DNA from: Dipteris shenzhenensis
Lineage: Eukaryota; Polypodiophyta; Polypodiopsida; Gleicheniales
Assembly: GCA_047967505.1 (NCBI GenBank)
Contig: CM106541.1
Direction: 5' to 3' (one strand)
DNA: 64,000 nucleotides
Below are positions 37,270 to 48,827 of the stretch, piece by piece (position 1 is the first letter of the stretch; every line of letters begins with the position of its first letter). Made by a program: the position numbers and the translations under genes. The notes below the pieces were generated by a model. That model had not been told where the DNA came from and did no database searches. It was given only the letters and a program-made list of their open reading frames with translations.

Positions 37270-40138
37270 ATGGCACCATTCGAGGACATATCCAACAAGT
37301 ACCATGTGAACCTACAATTAGAGGCAGAATATGCAAGCACACGCTCTTTGGGATATAGTGGAACTCCTCAAAGTGTGCTCCACAGTCTTTGATTGCAAGG
37401 GAAGAAACATCTTGACCTTTGGGTGGATGGAAACTTGTATCCTTTAGACCCTACCACCCAAAAGAGTCCTCCTTTTCATATAGTGCATGATGTTGTTCGG
37501 TTTGTTGGCAAGGGACATGCTGGATTGCTCGGTTATTGCAATCGATTGAACCATTCTCAGACATTGGCTATGCAAGCAAGCGAGGTGCAGAGAGCCCAAG
37601 CAAAAGAACTTGCACATTTGGGAAATATTACTATTGTGGCAATGCATAATAATATGTAGGATCTCCAATTGCAAAACAAAGAACTCAGTGACAAAGCACA
37701 TGCACTCGTCTTGGAGCAACATGAATTGGAAGAAACAATCCAGAAGCTTGCTAAAAGCAAACAAGATTTGGAAAGGTCTATCTATGGCCAAGTTCAATGT
37801 GCTATGGAGAAGGAATGAGAGAAGTCGATAGAACAAGTACAAAAGTTGAAGGGAACATTTTTGGGACTGAAGGAGAGGAAAAGACAATTGCAATCTATGG
37901 ATGCATTGTCAACCAATAGTGGTGCCCGAAAGAGGAGAATATGGGCTACAAGGTTAATTCCCCAAATTTTCAATGAAATTTCTTACCCCAAAATATTTGT
38001 GGTGTTGCATTCTTTCCACTAAGACTCATTTGTACTCTACTTTAGGAATTTCATGGAGGATGTGATGGGAACAATGGAAATGGATGATAGTGATCATATG
38101 TTCTAAGAAGTTTAATAAAGCCAAGTGGTCATGGAAGTGTTGAAGGACCCTAGACAAAAAGGGCTACGTAAACAAGTTGCTAGAGAGCTAATGAAGGATT
38201 TCAAGGGCCTCATCCAAGCAAAGGAGGTGCTTGGAGCTTGTGATGCTGCTGGTGTAAGTCATGAAGCTTATAGCTCTGTTTTTAAAATTTTCAAGTCTGC
38301 TATGGAGGAAAATTTAAAATATCTACAATGCCATTGCCAACACCATGGTCTGTAAGGCTTGCATGTCAAGAAACAAACCAATGTGCTAGAGAAAAGCTTG
38401 GAGGATACCATTGTGTAAGTGGCACAATGACTTGGAAGAATAAAAAGAAATTTGGCATCCAAACATTTGAGATGAATGCTTTCAGTAATGTTTACGTGGA
38501 TGTAGAGAATTTGCAGAGAGCCATGGTCAAATTCTATGGAATGAGAGAAGAAGGTAAGAAAAATTCCCTCTTCACATTCAACTTTATTTCTTCTGATTTC
38601 TATATCCTTATTGAATTTCTCTTTCATTGTATAGATGGCAAGCTAGTATTTGTTATAAAAATGGATGAAGCTCAGTTGGTAAACGAGCACAAGCTAGAGA
38701 GAGTGACATTTGTATTACGAATGATGCCTTGCATTTTGCTTAAGGGGATGAGGAAGTTGAGCAGAGTTTCTCAGTCCAATCTGAGAAGGACATATGGTGG
38801 CTTGTAGCCTTTGAGACCCCAAAGGAGTGCCACGAGACATTGAAGTGGGTTTTGGAGAGAACCGACATCCCGTTGATTATTTGAAGACAAGAGGCAGGGC
38901 AAACATTAATTGTGGATGGGCATGGAACGTTTCAAGTTGAATGGCATCTAGCTGGTGATTTGAAGACCCTCAAGTGCTTGTATGGTTGTGATACAGGGGC
39001 AGATGCAAAATGGACATGCTTGTCTTGCACCCACTCTTAGAAGATGCAAAAGGGAAGCCTACAGTGGGAAAATGGCATCCTTTCTTGCAACCAAAGTGTA
39101 GCCCCTGATCATCACAAAAAAAATCATAAGTGGGACCGGATTCTACCAATTCCATTGGAGCGGGTACACATGTGTACTTTGCATGCTGAACTGCATATAC
39201 CTGATAAGTTATCTATCTCCATCTAGTTTATGCTTGGAATTTGAGGCCACAGCAAGTATCTACACAATGTATAGCTGAAGAACTACTCTCACTAATGGGA
39301 CTTCACGGAGGTAATGTAAAGCTTCAGCAGAACAAGAAACAATTAGGAAAGACACAAAATCTTCCTACTAAAGTGTCCATGGGTGGAGGAGGCAAGGAGG
39401 TTCTTGTCCAACCACAATGCTGATAAAGAAAAACACACATTGGCTCAAAGCACCCTAGGTTGGGAGTACTAGAAAGATTTGTGTGAGTGTATCACAAATC
39501 AAGCTTCACATCCGCGAATTGCTGCTTTAAGAGCAAAACTGTGGACAAAGCTTGATGCATTTATAAAGTTGCTTAGACAAGGTCAAATAGATGAGCTTTA
39601 TTATGAAAGATTCAGGACAACATTGGGAGAATTCATATCATTGATGGTAGAAGCATGGGGGAAGTCACATATTACACATTACATGTTAATCCTCCTTGGG
39701 TTGAAATTTTGTGCTTTAAACTTGAGTCAGTTTATGTTTCTAATACAATGTTTTTCTTTACAACATATTCTTTACGCACATGCACCATGGTTTGTGGAGC
39801 AATGGGGCCCTCTGTCCATTTGGAATACTCAAGGAATGGAGAAATCACACTACAGAGCAAAGGCAGCATACTTCAAGGATACAAGGCATGGGGGTGGTAT
39901 CGCACGAAGCAATGCACTACACAAAATGTTTGATTGGTTTTATAGATGTCTAGAGGTTAGGACTCTCAAGCACAATAAGGTAGAGGTCTCAAGTCTCGGC
40001 AAAGTGGTGCAACATGTCAAGAAGACAAGGAGATGTGCTGCTTGGAAGTCCTCAATAGGGAGCCAAGGGGTTGCACTTTGGTTGCAATGTAGAGTTAGAC
40101 AGGGGAGGCATTGGGTCTTAAGAGAGCCCCAAATGTAA
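37270..40138 (+). pseudogene. Transposase-like gene of unassigned family
   Basis: Fragments in several frames read as one protein. The N-terminal part (37270-37480) has DLWVDGNLYPLD, followed by a coiled-coil zone rich in Glu/Lys/Gln/Leu (37560-37920). 38125-38355 has GLRKQVARELMKDF. 38640-38715 has DGKLVFVIKMDEAQLV. 38905-39040 has LIVDGHGTFQVEWHLAGDLK followed by a CxxC (CLSCTH). 39160-39200 has HMCTLHAEL. 39770-39950 has HAPWFVEQWGPLSIWNTQGM followed by EKSH. The spacing of the acidic residues in MDEAQ or VDGHG, GDLK and QGxEKxH looks like a DDE/D nuclease core, but I cannot name the superfamily. At least eight stops or shifts. Confidence 0.45.
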
Positions 40139-40378
40139 AATGTTTGATGAATAAAGTTAACACTATTTTGAGTCAATTATAGATTCTAAAATTCACAAAT
40201 TTGTTTGGAAATTACAGAATTGCATGTGTGACATGGTAGAGCGGAGGGGTGAGTGGGTTGGGAGGGAGGGTGGTGAAGATTAAGCATTATCGAACTGGTG
40301 ACAAAACACTGGGGGGGAGGAGGTGCACTCAAAAAACCCTAATTTAAAAGAAAAACCCTAAAGTGCTTTTAAAAAGAC

Positions 40379-40385
40379 TATATAA
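40379..40385 (+). promoter_or_regulatory. TATA box before the 40418 ORF
   Basis: TATATAAA-like sequence 33 bp before the ATG, followed by a CA/CT-rich leader. The position is close for a transcription start between the two but plausible. Confidence 0.4.
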
Positions 40386-40417
40386 AGCACTTCAAAACCC
40401 TAAAATCCCTCATTTCT

Positions 40418-41161
40418 ATGGCACAAGTTAAACAAACTGCTAGATCCATTGGATGCCATTTAGATGCTACCCATTGTCCTCCTCAGAACGCCATGGCTTC
40501 TGAACACACTACTGCAAGCTCCAGTGGCCAAGAGGGCAATGATCACCAGGGATTTGAAGGCGGTTCTCATCATCAAGAGTCCAAGCAACGCGAGTCCCCA
40601 CCATTTGACTCTCATGGGGGATCCTAGGGATCTCAACACCATGAGGAATCCCAACATGATGAAGGATCCAAGCATGATCAGGGGTCCTCTCAGTCCTTCC
40701 ACAGAACTAACCATGGAAGTAGAGAGGTCTCCCAAGAGGGGAAAAATAGTCCAGTCAATCCTGATCAACTGCCCCTCCCTCCTCCGTGGGGTCCTGGCGT
40801 AGAGCATCTAGATGAACAAGGGGAGCAAGAAAGGCAAAGAGAGGAGATGGAGAGATTACAGGGGCCACAACAAGAGGAAGTATTTGGCGGGCTCGCATAT
40901 ATAATGAACCTTGGCCCCAATCCTCCAACCAAGCAGACTGCACAGAAGAGCACCATCAACCCTTTGTGCCTCGAGATGATCAAATATGAGGAGCCTCTAG
41001 TACGAGCTGAGCAAGAGCCTCAGCCTGCTGTCTCACAGCCTTGTGAAAAGGAAAAGAGACCAAGGATAAAGCAGACCCCTAGGCATGAGAAGCCACCTCG
41101 AATGACCCACCAGACACAGGAAGAGGAGTCTAAAGAGGTGGTTGCAAGGGAGGAGAGGTGA
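40418..41161 (+). pseudogene. Hydrophilic ORF of unknown function, one stop
   Basis: 248 codons in one frame from the ATG at 40418 (MAQVKQTARSIG) to TGA at 41161, interrupted by TAG at 40625-40627. The first third is His/Gln/Ser/Glu-rich, the middle Pro/Glu/Gln-rich, the end Lys/Arg/Glu-rich with no hydrophobic core. It lies 280 bp after the transposase-like relic on the same strand and may be a second protein of that transposon or a low-complexity gag-like protein. No motif identified. Confidence 0.35.
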
Positions 41162-41730
41162 AAGAGGTTCAAAGCAAACAAGCGACCATGGAGCCATGTC
41201 CAAAGGCCACCAGTGTAGGGTCCCCCAAAGATTAAGAGGCACAAAAAATCAGGCGTGAAGGCACTTCAGGATATCCACAAGTTCCAAACCACTGTGGACA
41301 AATCTCATTCCCCGTGCACCCTTCTAGTGTGTTGTACGTGAAATAGCACAGCATTACAAGAGTGATGTGCATTTCACTTCAAGTGCTATGGGAGCAATTT
41401 AGGAGGCAATGGAGCAGATGACAATAGGTCATTTTGAAGACACAAACTTATGTGCTATCCATGCCAAAAGAGTAACAGTGATGGACAATGGACAAGGACC
41501 TTGCACTTGCCAAGCGCATCCGCTCCGATCCCTCCCTTAGGCCCTAGATGTTTAGGTTCATTTAGTCTAACCTGAATCATTTTGTAAATCTCTGCCTTTT
41601 GAGGCCAATGAATAAAAGATATCTTTATGTTCTATTACTGTTCCCATGTTATTATACATGTTACGTGATGCTTTCCATCAGTTTATGCAAGTTCAGTGTG
41701 AATTTGAGTGGTCAAATGATGTTTTTTCAA

Positions 41731-41893
41731 TGTGCGACAGAGGGCAAATGTGTTCAACATCGCATGAGGAGCCCAAAAATGGTAAAACCCGCTATGGCAT
41801 GTATGAAACAGGCCCCATATGTGCCATAGAGGGTTTTACCATTTTTGGGCTCCCCGCGCGATGCCGAACACATTTGCCTTCTGCCGCATGGTG
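41731..41893. repeat. Near-perfect hairpin, ~75-bp arms
   Basis: The left arm (about 41731-41803) and right arm (about 41815-41893) are reverse complements with few mismatches. A core of GAGCCCAAAAATGGTAAAAC in the left arm is matched exactly in the right. The loop is about ten bases. It could be a foldback transposon, a MITE-like piece or a small-RNA precursor. Confidence 0.85.
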
Positions 41894-43013
41894 AGATTCT
41901 TACTGGATTGCTCAAAAATGACCATTATAGTGCAAATACTTATCTAATCGCATGCTTTTAAACAGAATAGTGAATGAAAATATTAATGCCAACAACAATT
42001 AAAGTTACAAAATACAATGACAGTATAAAATAAATTTTGTAAAAGAACACAAAATGGGACACTGTATAAAAAGTATAGTTGTATTCATATAAAATAAAAT
42101 TTTTATACAATAAGGCTTCAGAGCCTTTCTCTCTTCTCTAAAACACTGAGAACATCGGGCTTTGAATTCCCAAATACACTCCTAGCTCTAAACCTAGTCG
42201 ATAGAGAGTCAATGCTATTGTCGTTGCTGGCCAGGGACATGGCTACTGCTGTCAATGCCATACCTTGAAAATTGGTTTCAAAGGCATTGAGGGTAGCCAT
42301 GCTGTTCACCAAAATGACCTTGTCAGCATTGCAATTGATGTCAACATGACCAATAACTCTTGACAAGGCCTTGCACTTCAGGTCATCAGTGCCATGTGGA
42401 GAAAACTTTTTGTGGATAACCACAAAGCGCCCTTTTGCTTGGCCAAGGTAATGTGCCAGTGAGTGATCTCGGCCCGAACAAGGCATTGCCAAGATGAGAA
42501 TAGGTCAACCTCAAATGCCTCTTGCAATAGTCCAACATTACATTAGAATTCCATTAAAGAAAAAGTATACCAAGAGAGAAGAAAGTAAAACTCATAGTTT
42601 CTTACCACTATGGAGTCATCATGCTCAATCCCTTCCTCTTTGTCAATGAGGATGAATCCAGAGGCGTCCTACTGTCTGGGGTGAGATGTGGAGGCTTCTT
42701 CTGGAACATCAGGTAGGTCGGAGTAGATTGATGTCTTTGCATCTTTGATTTGGGCCAGTGTTAAAGCAAGAACCTCTTCTATTGAATCATTTGCTCCCAA
42801 AAACCTAGGTTCTTGCATAGTCGTGTCCACCTCTTATCCACACAAGATACCAAGAGCTTCATCCTCCCAGAGGCCAAACATAACCTCTATGTCATGGAGA
42901 AAGAGGTATTGTTCTCCATCGACAAGAAGGGGAGCAAGAAACCATATCATTGTTGCAGGGTCAACAGAGGTCGTGCCCGAGGTGGATGGAATTTGAGAAG
43001 TAGAATGGGGTTA
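41894..43013. other. Unassigned 1.1 kb
   Basis: A minus-strand open frame at 42118-42486 (about 123 codons, starting MPCSGRDHSLAHYLG) shows no domain I recognise. No repeat ends are visible. It meets the truncated 3' side of copia copy B at 43014. Confidence 0.35.
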
Positions 43014-44400
43014 TAAGTGAACTCATCTCTGATTGCATAGCATACTCCCACTTGCATTGATCCTCGCGCATCATAGCCTCTCTGTAGTAAGAAGGCTCCC
43101 TGCAATCAGTAAGCATCACATAGTCTACCCCTGGAACAAACCTATCACGCAGTCTAGACACTCTAGATGATCTTCTCAAGGGCATTTCAACTTGCTATCC
43201 CCCTGCACATCAGCCACATCATTTCCACCAATAGATGATCCATCATCTACCCTTGATTGTATACCTGTGGGAGTACTTGGTGGTACCATTTCTTGCACAT
43301 TTGGTGCATGGACAGCTTGCTGTCTATCAACATATGCAGGTGGATTCACATCCTGGAAAGTGATTCTCCTCATTTCCACATCCCTCATGGGTGCCTTATG
43401 CATCTTCTTCTCATTGAAGACTACATCATGGTTGCATATGATCTTCTTTGCTTTTGGATCCCAGAGACGATAGCCCATCTCTCCACTTTCACCATAACCC
43501 AGAAAGATGCATTTCCTAGACTTAGGATCTAGCTTCTTTCGAAGCTCTTTTGGCACATGTGCATATGCCTCACACGCAAATATACACGAATGAGAGTAAG
43601 AGGGCTTCTTGCCACTCCATGCCTCTTCAGGAATACCACCATCCAAACTCTTACTAGATGATCATTGATCACATGCACTGTAGTCTTCATTGCCTTAGCC
43701 CAAAAACCACCAGAAAGACTTGCATTGGAAAGCATGCATTACAACTTTTCTTGAATGGTACGGTTCATCCTTTTTGCAACTGGATTTTGGTCTAGAGTAT
43801 GAGGGGACGTGAGCTCCCTCTTAATCCCATGTGTATCATAGAAATGCTGAAAGTCATGAGAGAGATACTCTCCACCATTGTCAGTCTGTAGGCATTTAAG
43901 CGTTCTACGTGACTGATTCTCAACCAAGGCTAGTTTGAAATACCTAGAACACATCACTCTTTTGAGCTATAGCATAACCCACACTTTCCTAGTTGCATCA
44001 TCAATGAATGCCACATAATATTCAGCCCTGCCTAATGACCATGTAGGCATGGGACTACATACGTCTGAATGCACCAAATCAAGCTTTTCAAACTCATTCG
44101 ACCTTCCTAATGAATCATCAAGTAGAATCGTTTTTCTTTTCCCTTCTTTTATGGGCTGATTTAGTCTGCTTCCCATAGAGACAGTGCTCACAAAAATTCA
44201 AAATAAGAGAAACTCAAATGCGGTACATAACCCAAACGGCATAAGAGTTTCATCCCATTTTGGCTCATATGGCCCAACTGGCAATGCCATAAAGAAGTGC
44301 TTGGCTGCTCGGTTATTGCAACAACATGATCAAACACCCTTGATACATTTAAGGGATACAAAGTCCCACACTTGGCACCCCTGGCCAAAAGCATAGAGCC
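43014..44400 (-). pseudogene. Copia copy B integrase and start of RT
   Basis: From the right: pre-integrase finger (SLWHCQLGHMSQNGMKLL, about 44290), [14 protein letters not shown] (about 44080), CLQTDNGGEYLSHDF (about 43880), then NPVAKRMN (about 43770), where the catalytic Glu of NxVAE is Lys. Next come KCIFLGYGESGEMGYRLWDP and VVFNEKKM (about 43500-43400), RKSSRVSR-type residues, and MQSEMSSL at the truncation. An in-frame TAA before CMLSNAS is shared with copy C. Several shifts. Confidence 0.85.
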
Positions 44401-44460
44401 CTTCTGAATTTTCGAACTCCTAGAACCAAAGATGGTATGAAAACCAGCATCATCATTAGA

Positions 44461-45013
44461 AAAAAAGGGAGCTCATTTTGGGGCCTTTTAGAAGAGAGAG
44501 AAAATAGGCTCTCAACCAATCAGGAGTGGGCCAACGTAACGTTGAAAATTCAACAAAAGAAGATGAAAATAAGAAAAAGAAATAGTACTATATGTTCGTA
44601 GAAGCATGTCACATTAATGAGGTGATCTAATTTGAATCTTTAAAAAATTTATTTTCTGTGCAGAATTTGGTGATTTTGACACCGCAAACCTGTTAGGAAC
44701 GGCCCAAAACCCCAAGAACGGCACTGGAAATACTGGAATCGGACATCTGGAGGCTCGAAAACGGCCAAAAAATGCCGAAAAGTGAGATTTGCAGAAAAAC
44801 GCGATTTGGTACCTTTCAACAGAATCACCAAATTCTGCATAGAAAAGTGTTGCTCTTATATGAACATTGAATGTAAAGCATGTGAAAGAATATATTTATT
44901 CCTTTTCACACTGACATTTCTCACACAAGTATCTATATTTTCTTGCTTTTGTAGAGAGAGAAAAGAGAAAATAGTGAATTTCTTACAGGGCCCCAAAATG
45001 AGCTCCCTTTTTT
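44461..45013. mobile_element. 553-bp TIR element (MITE-like) inside copia copy B
   Basis: Ends are perfect 25-bp inverted repeats: AAAAAAGGGAGCTCATTTTG then GGGCC at 44461-44485, and its complement at 44989-45013. A second inverted pair (17 bp, TGCAGAATTTGGTGATT) lies inside at 44659-44675 and 44823-44839. Comparison with copy C, which is uninterrupted here, shows the block is an insertion within LDDASF-type coding sequence. No ORF is meaningful. A clean target duplication could not be resolved, so the superfamily is open. Confidence 0.8.
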
Positions 45014-45919
45014 CCTTATGCTAGTTGACCCGTTGAAATGAGACTCTTGGTCAGCTTAGGCACATGTCTCACATTTTTTAAAATAAATGCAGACCCATTT
45101 GCAAAAGAAAACTTTATGTCACCTACTCCCATTTGCATTCTTTTTCTTATCCATTTGCTCTCTTTTAAGCTTGTAGCAATTCTTTTTCATGTGGCCCTTC
45201 TTGCCACAATAGTGACACTCAATGTTCCATGCCCTAGACTTGCTACAAGACTTTCCTCTTTCTTGAAACTTCCCCCTGGACTGTGATCTGCCCCTTTGCA
45301 CATTTAAGGTTGCATCCTGCTTGTTGCCTTCCATTGACTTTCGTCTAATCTCCTTGGCCAACAAGCTACCAACCACATCATCAAAGTTCAATACTCCACC
45401 AGGTGCAGAGTTACTGATAGCAGTACGGAAAGTATCCCATGAGGACGGTAATGAGCATAAGAGAAATATTGCCCTCATTTCCACATTGAAATTCAGCTTT
45501 TGAGCTTGAAGCTGACTGAAAATGATATTAAATTCATTCAAGTGCAAATCTATGGATACTCCCTCCTTCATGTGTAGCTCAAACAATCTCTTCATGAGAT
45601 AGACTTTGTTTGAGGTAGTCTCTTTCTTATATGTAGTACACAAATTTTTCCATAAAGCTTCTGTAGTCTTTTCAGTGACTACTATGAAATAAACAGTCTC
45701 CCCAAGATAAAGTCTAATGGTAGACTTTGCCAATGCATCCAACTCATTCCATTCATCTGTGGACATAGTTGTAGGCTTAGCTGCAATCCCTTGCAAGGGT
45801 TATATCTACTTCTTTTGAATAATCACATCCCTTATTTGTTCTTTCCACAAAGAAAAGTTTGTCCCATCAAACTTTTTAATGCTAAAAAACTCCTTTTTGG
45901 ACATGGAAGAGGATACCAT
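45014..45919 (-). pseudogene. Copia copy B Gag and start of protease region
   Basis: ATG at 45917-45919 (MVSSSMSKKEFFSIKKFDGT). An in-frame TAG follows IQKK, then TAA two codons later. 45796-45119 is open: DEWNELDALAKSTIRL, then a UBN2 core (LMKRLFELHMKEGVSI...LLCSLPSSWDTF) and a CCHC knuckle (CHYCGKKGHMKKNC, about 45215). 45113-45014 reads VGDIKFSFAN...HVPKLTKSLIS in the protease-to-integrase stretch; the protease active site itself is deleted. The first TAG is shared with copy C. Confidence 0.85.
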
Positions 45920-47372
45920 GATGCAAATAAAGCAAAATCCCAAATGCTAGTGCCTGTAAGAGAGAATCACACCAAATACTAGGTGCACCCAAATGTGTAT
46001 GCCACAATAGATTGAAAGATCACCAAAACTCAAAGCTCAAAGCATCAAAAGATAAAGCTGACTCATGTGCATGTACTATGCATCCATATGAGCAAATCTG
46101 GCCCAAAAGAAAATGCCAACTGCAATGGCAATCCAAAATGCCAATAAGTGCCAAATGGCTTAAGCATAAACACCGTCCATGGGCATATGCATCAAAAATA
46201 TCTCATCCAAGAGAGCATAACACTATCAGTGCATCAACTGCAATGTGTCAAAGCTATCCCTCAGCATAAAATAGCATCCATGTTCAAAGCGTCCATAAAA
46301 AATAGCATCCTAGAAGGTAATCTGGGCCTATTAGCATATCCAATAAGAATCGCAATGCATCCAAATGGCCTATAAATCATCCCCACTACAACTAGATGCA
46401 CACCACGAATGAGCGCACATGGCTCAAACTACAACCAGAGTGATCTGCATAAGGTATGCTCAAGAAATCATGGTCCCACAGCAATGACTGCTACTAAAGA
46501 TAGAACCTGAGATGCCTCAAAACATGGGTGCCATTGCATAATCAGACTCAGCAAGGCAATTTGCAAATATCTCTCTGCTGCTGGAACTCCAAAATCCCAA
46601 CCGATGAGTGAGAAATGGGAATCAACACTTATCCACTGCCATGTGGCATAAATCTAAGGTTTCAAAACATTAGAATTAAAAATGCATAACAAAGAGACGA
46701 AATCAAATACATAGAGAGCTATAACTCTGAAAATACTCCACCAAATCGTGCAAGAACTGACAGATAGGGGTTTTTAGGCGTCCGAAATGCAATGGGACAG
46801 ATGGTTTTGGAAACCGTGGTCCCATTCATTGGGTCCAACACACGGATTAAAAAACGTTTTTGGAAACTAAACTATTTGTAAACTCCATCGGAGTGCAAAT
46901 GATGAGCAACATAGAAGTTTTAGACCTCTTGAGTCCATCGGAATTGATAGATCTGCAAATGGTTACTCCAAACTTGAGTTCCAACACCTGGGCAGAAAAA
47001 CGTTGAAACTGACACAGTGAGTCACAAATCCAACAAAATGATTCCAAATTCAAGAATGAAGGTGTTTCCAAGCTCTTGAAGGGAAATGGACACCAAAAGC
47101 AGGCAATGCTTGCCTGTACAAGTCAATATGGAGTCTCTATCGTCGAACAGAACAAGGAAAAGCTAAAAAAACGACTTTTTCTTTGAAAACACTTAACAGG
47201 CTCTCAGAACCACTTCGCAAAACCAAAGTGACTTTTCCAAAGGTTCCTTCAAGGTCTCTACGTACTTGGATGCAAGTAAAATCACACACAAAGCTTCCCA
47301 CAAAGCTTCTTCTTTTTCCCACAGGACTGTTAAGCTTCCAGGCATTCATGCACGCTTAGCTAGATCACCCGA
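45920..47372 (-). other. Copia copy B untranslated leader
   Basis: About 1.45 kb between primer site and gag, without coding frames. It aligns along its length with the leader of copy C (48828-50251), showing that the long leader is a family trait. Confidence 0.75.
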
Positions 47373-47384
47373 GCTCTGATACCA
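47373..47384 (-). other. Copia copy B primer-binding site
   Basis: Minus strand TGGTATCAGAGC, two bases from the LTR; initiator Met-tRNA primer. Confidence 0.9.
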
Positions 47385-47386
47385 GT

Positions 47387-47556
47387 TGAGAGTGCTCTCA
47401 ACAGAAGCAGAACGGAAGAGGGAGAGAGAAAAATAGAGAGCCACACAAGTTTTTGGTGGGTGCAGAACACCCTAATCATATTTTTCATTCATTTAGCTAT
47501 GTGTTTGAGTATTGTACATAACCGAGGTAAAGGCACATTGATCTTTAACCCCCACA
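47387..47556 (-). repeat. Copia copy B 5' LTR, 170 bp
   Basis: Minus strand TGTGGGGGTTAAAG...GCACTCTCA, matching both LTRs of copy C. Its outer edge joins a gypsy gag relic at 47557. Confidence 0.9.
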
Positions 47557-48642
47557 CCATTATAATGGCATCCCACTATGTTGTGGGTGTTGGTCAAGCA
47601 GATCGCACACCAATTGGCATTGAGGGTGCACTCGACTACGGAATGACTAGGATTGTGGTAGTGAGTGCACCATAAACCTTTCAAACCTTTGACAACTAAT
47701 CCTTATCTGGAAGCCCCTGGAGCACCCTTAACCCCTTTAGAGGCTCGCCGGTTCTTTATCTCTGCTTTCGAGTCGGATTTCTTTGAATTGGTTCCTTCAT
47801 AGCTTTCTTCAGAGGTGGCAACATCTGAATCTTCATCGCTATCATTTGACTTCTTAGATTTTGCCAATTTCTTCTTGGTTTTGCTTTTTGAGGATTTGCG
47901 GTTCTTGGCCATCCTACTGTATAGAGATTCCCCTGCTCGCATTGCCTGTGCCATGACCGCTGTGAGCATCGTTTGTGTTTGATTCACTGTAGCCAATGCT
48001 GTACGCACATCCCAAACAACCCAAAAATGAAGTCACCTCCTGACAAGGCCGATTCACTTGTGGCACACATTGCATGAGTAAATTGAATTTGGATGCATAA
48101 TCCTCCACATCCTGATCTCCCTGATCCAACTACCGCAATCTATCCAGAGTTTGTGGAATCGTTTTCTCTTTACAAAATCGTCTCAAGAATGCGGTGCAGA
48201 CGAGATCATATGTGGTGAATTGATCCACCGCATACTCCGCAAGCCACCTTGATGCCTTGCCTATTAAGGTTGATTCAAACACTGCCTCCTATTGGAGTGG
48301 TACCATAGGTGGTGGATTGTTGACTGCATGGACCTTCTCAAACTGTCGGACATGAGCATCTGGGTCATCGGATTTTTTCCCTGAAAACGAAGCATACTTG
48401 ACTTGACCCACCATCACGATGACTCTAACATTCAGTGCTCCTACTCTTGATGGTACTCCTTAATCGAAGAGGTTGCAAAAAGTAGTTGAAACTACTATTG
48501 GAGACAAGGATGCACTCAACACCCTATGTTTATCCAATGAGACCCATACCCGCTACTCTGACCACAACCTTGGTGATGAGAGTGAATGTGAAGGCGCTCC
48601 TTGACGATGGTCAGCTCCGCCTGGAGAGCCCTGAGACATAAC
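47557..48642 (-). pseudogene. Ty3/gypsy-type Gag relic between the two copia copies
   Basis: The minus strand from 48640 reads a Ser/Gly-rich start (MSQGSPGG), VGQVKYASFSGKKSDDPDAH, then ESTLIGKASRWLAEYAV (about 48260), FLRRFCKEKTIPQTLDRL, DQGDQDVEDYASKFNLLMQC (about 48120), a Lys/Ser/Asp-rich tail, and WCTHYHNPSHSVVEC plus WCAICLTNTHNIVGC finger-like motifs (about 47680-47560). This is the retrotrans_gag layout. Copia C inserted just before its start codon region (target ATAAC) and copia B bounds the other end. Stops and shifts are present. Confidence 0.75.
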
Positions 48643-48813
48643 TGTGGGGGTTAAAGGTCACTGTGCTTTTATCCCGGTTATGTACAATACTCAAACACAT
48701 ATATAAATGAATGAAAAAGAAGATTAGGGTGGTTCTGCACCCACCAAAACTTGTGTGGCTCTCTATTTCTCTCTCTCCCTCTTGCGTTCTTGTTTCTGTT
48801 GAAAGCACTCTTA
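48643..48813 (+). repeat. Copia copy C 5' LTR
   Basis: TGTGGGGGTTAAAGG...CTCTTA; the final CA is mutated to TA. TATATAAAT at 48700-48708 is the likely TATA box. Confidence 0.93.
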
Positions 48814-48815
48814 AC

Positions 48816-48827
48816 TAGTATCAGAGC
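48816..48827 (+). other. Copia copy C primer-binding site
   Basis: TAGTATCAGAGC, one G-to-A change from the tRNA-Met complement, two bases after the LTR. Confidence 0.88.

Larger units (their letters stand above)
43014..47556 (-). mobile_element. Copia copy B, 3' truncated
   Basis: Minus-strand element with its 5' LTR (47387-47556), tRNA-Met primer site, 1.45-kb leader, gag, and pol as far as the start of RT, where it stops at 43014. A 553-bp element with perfect TIRs (44461-45013) has inserted between protease and pre-integrase. It belongs to the same family as copy C at 48643-54849, head to head with it, and shares LTR, leader and coding sequence. Confidence 0.9.
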
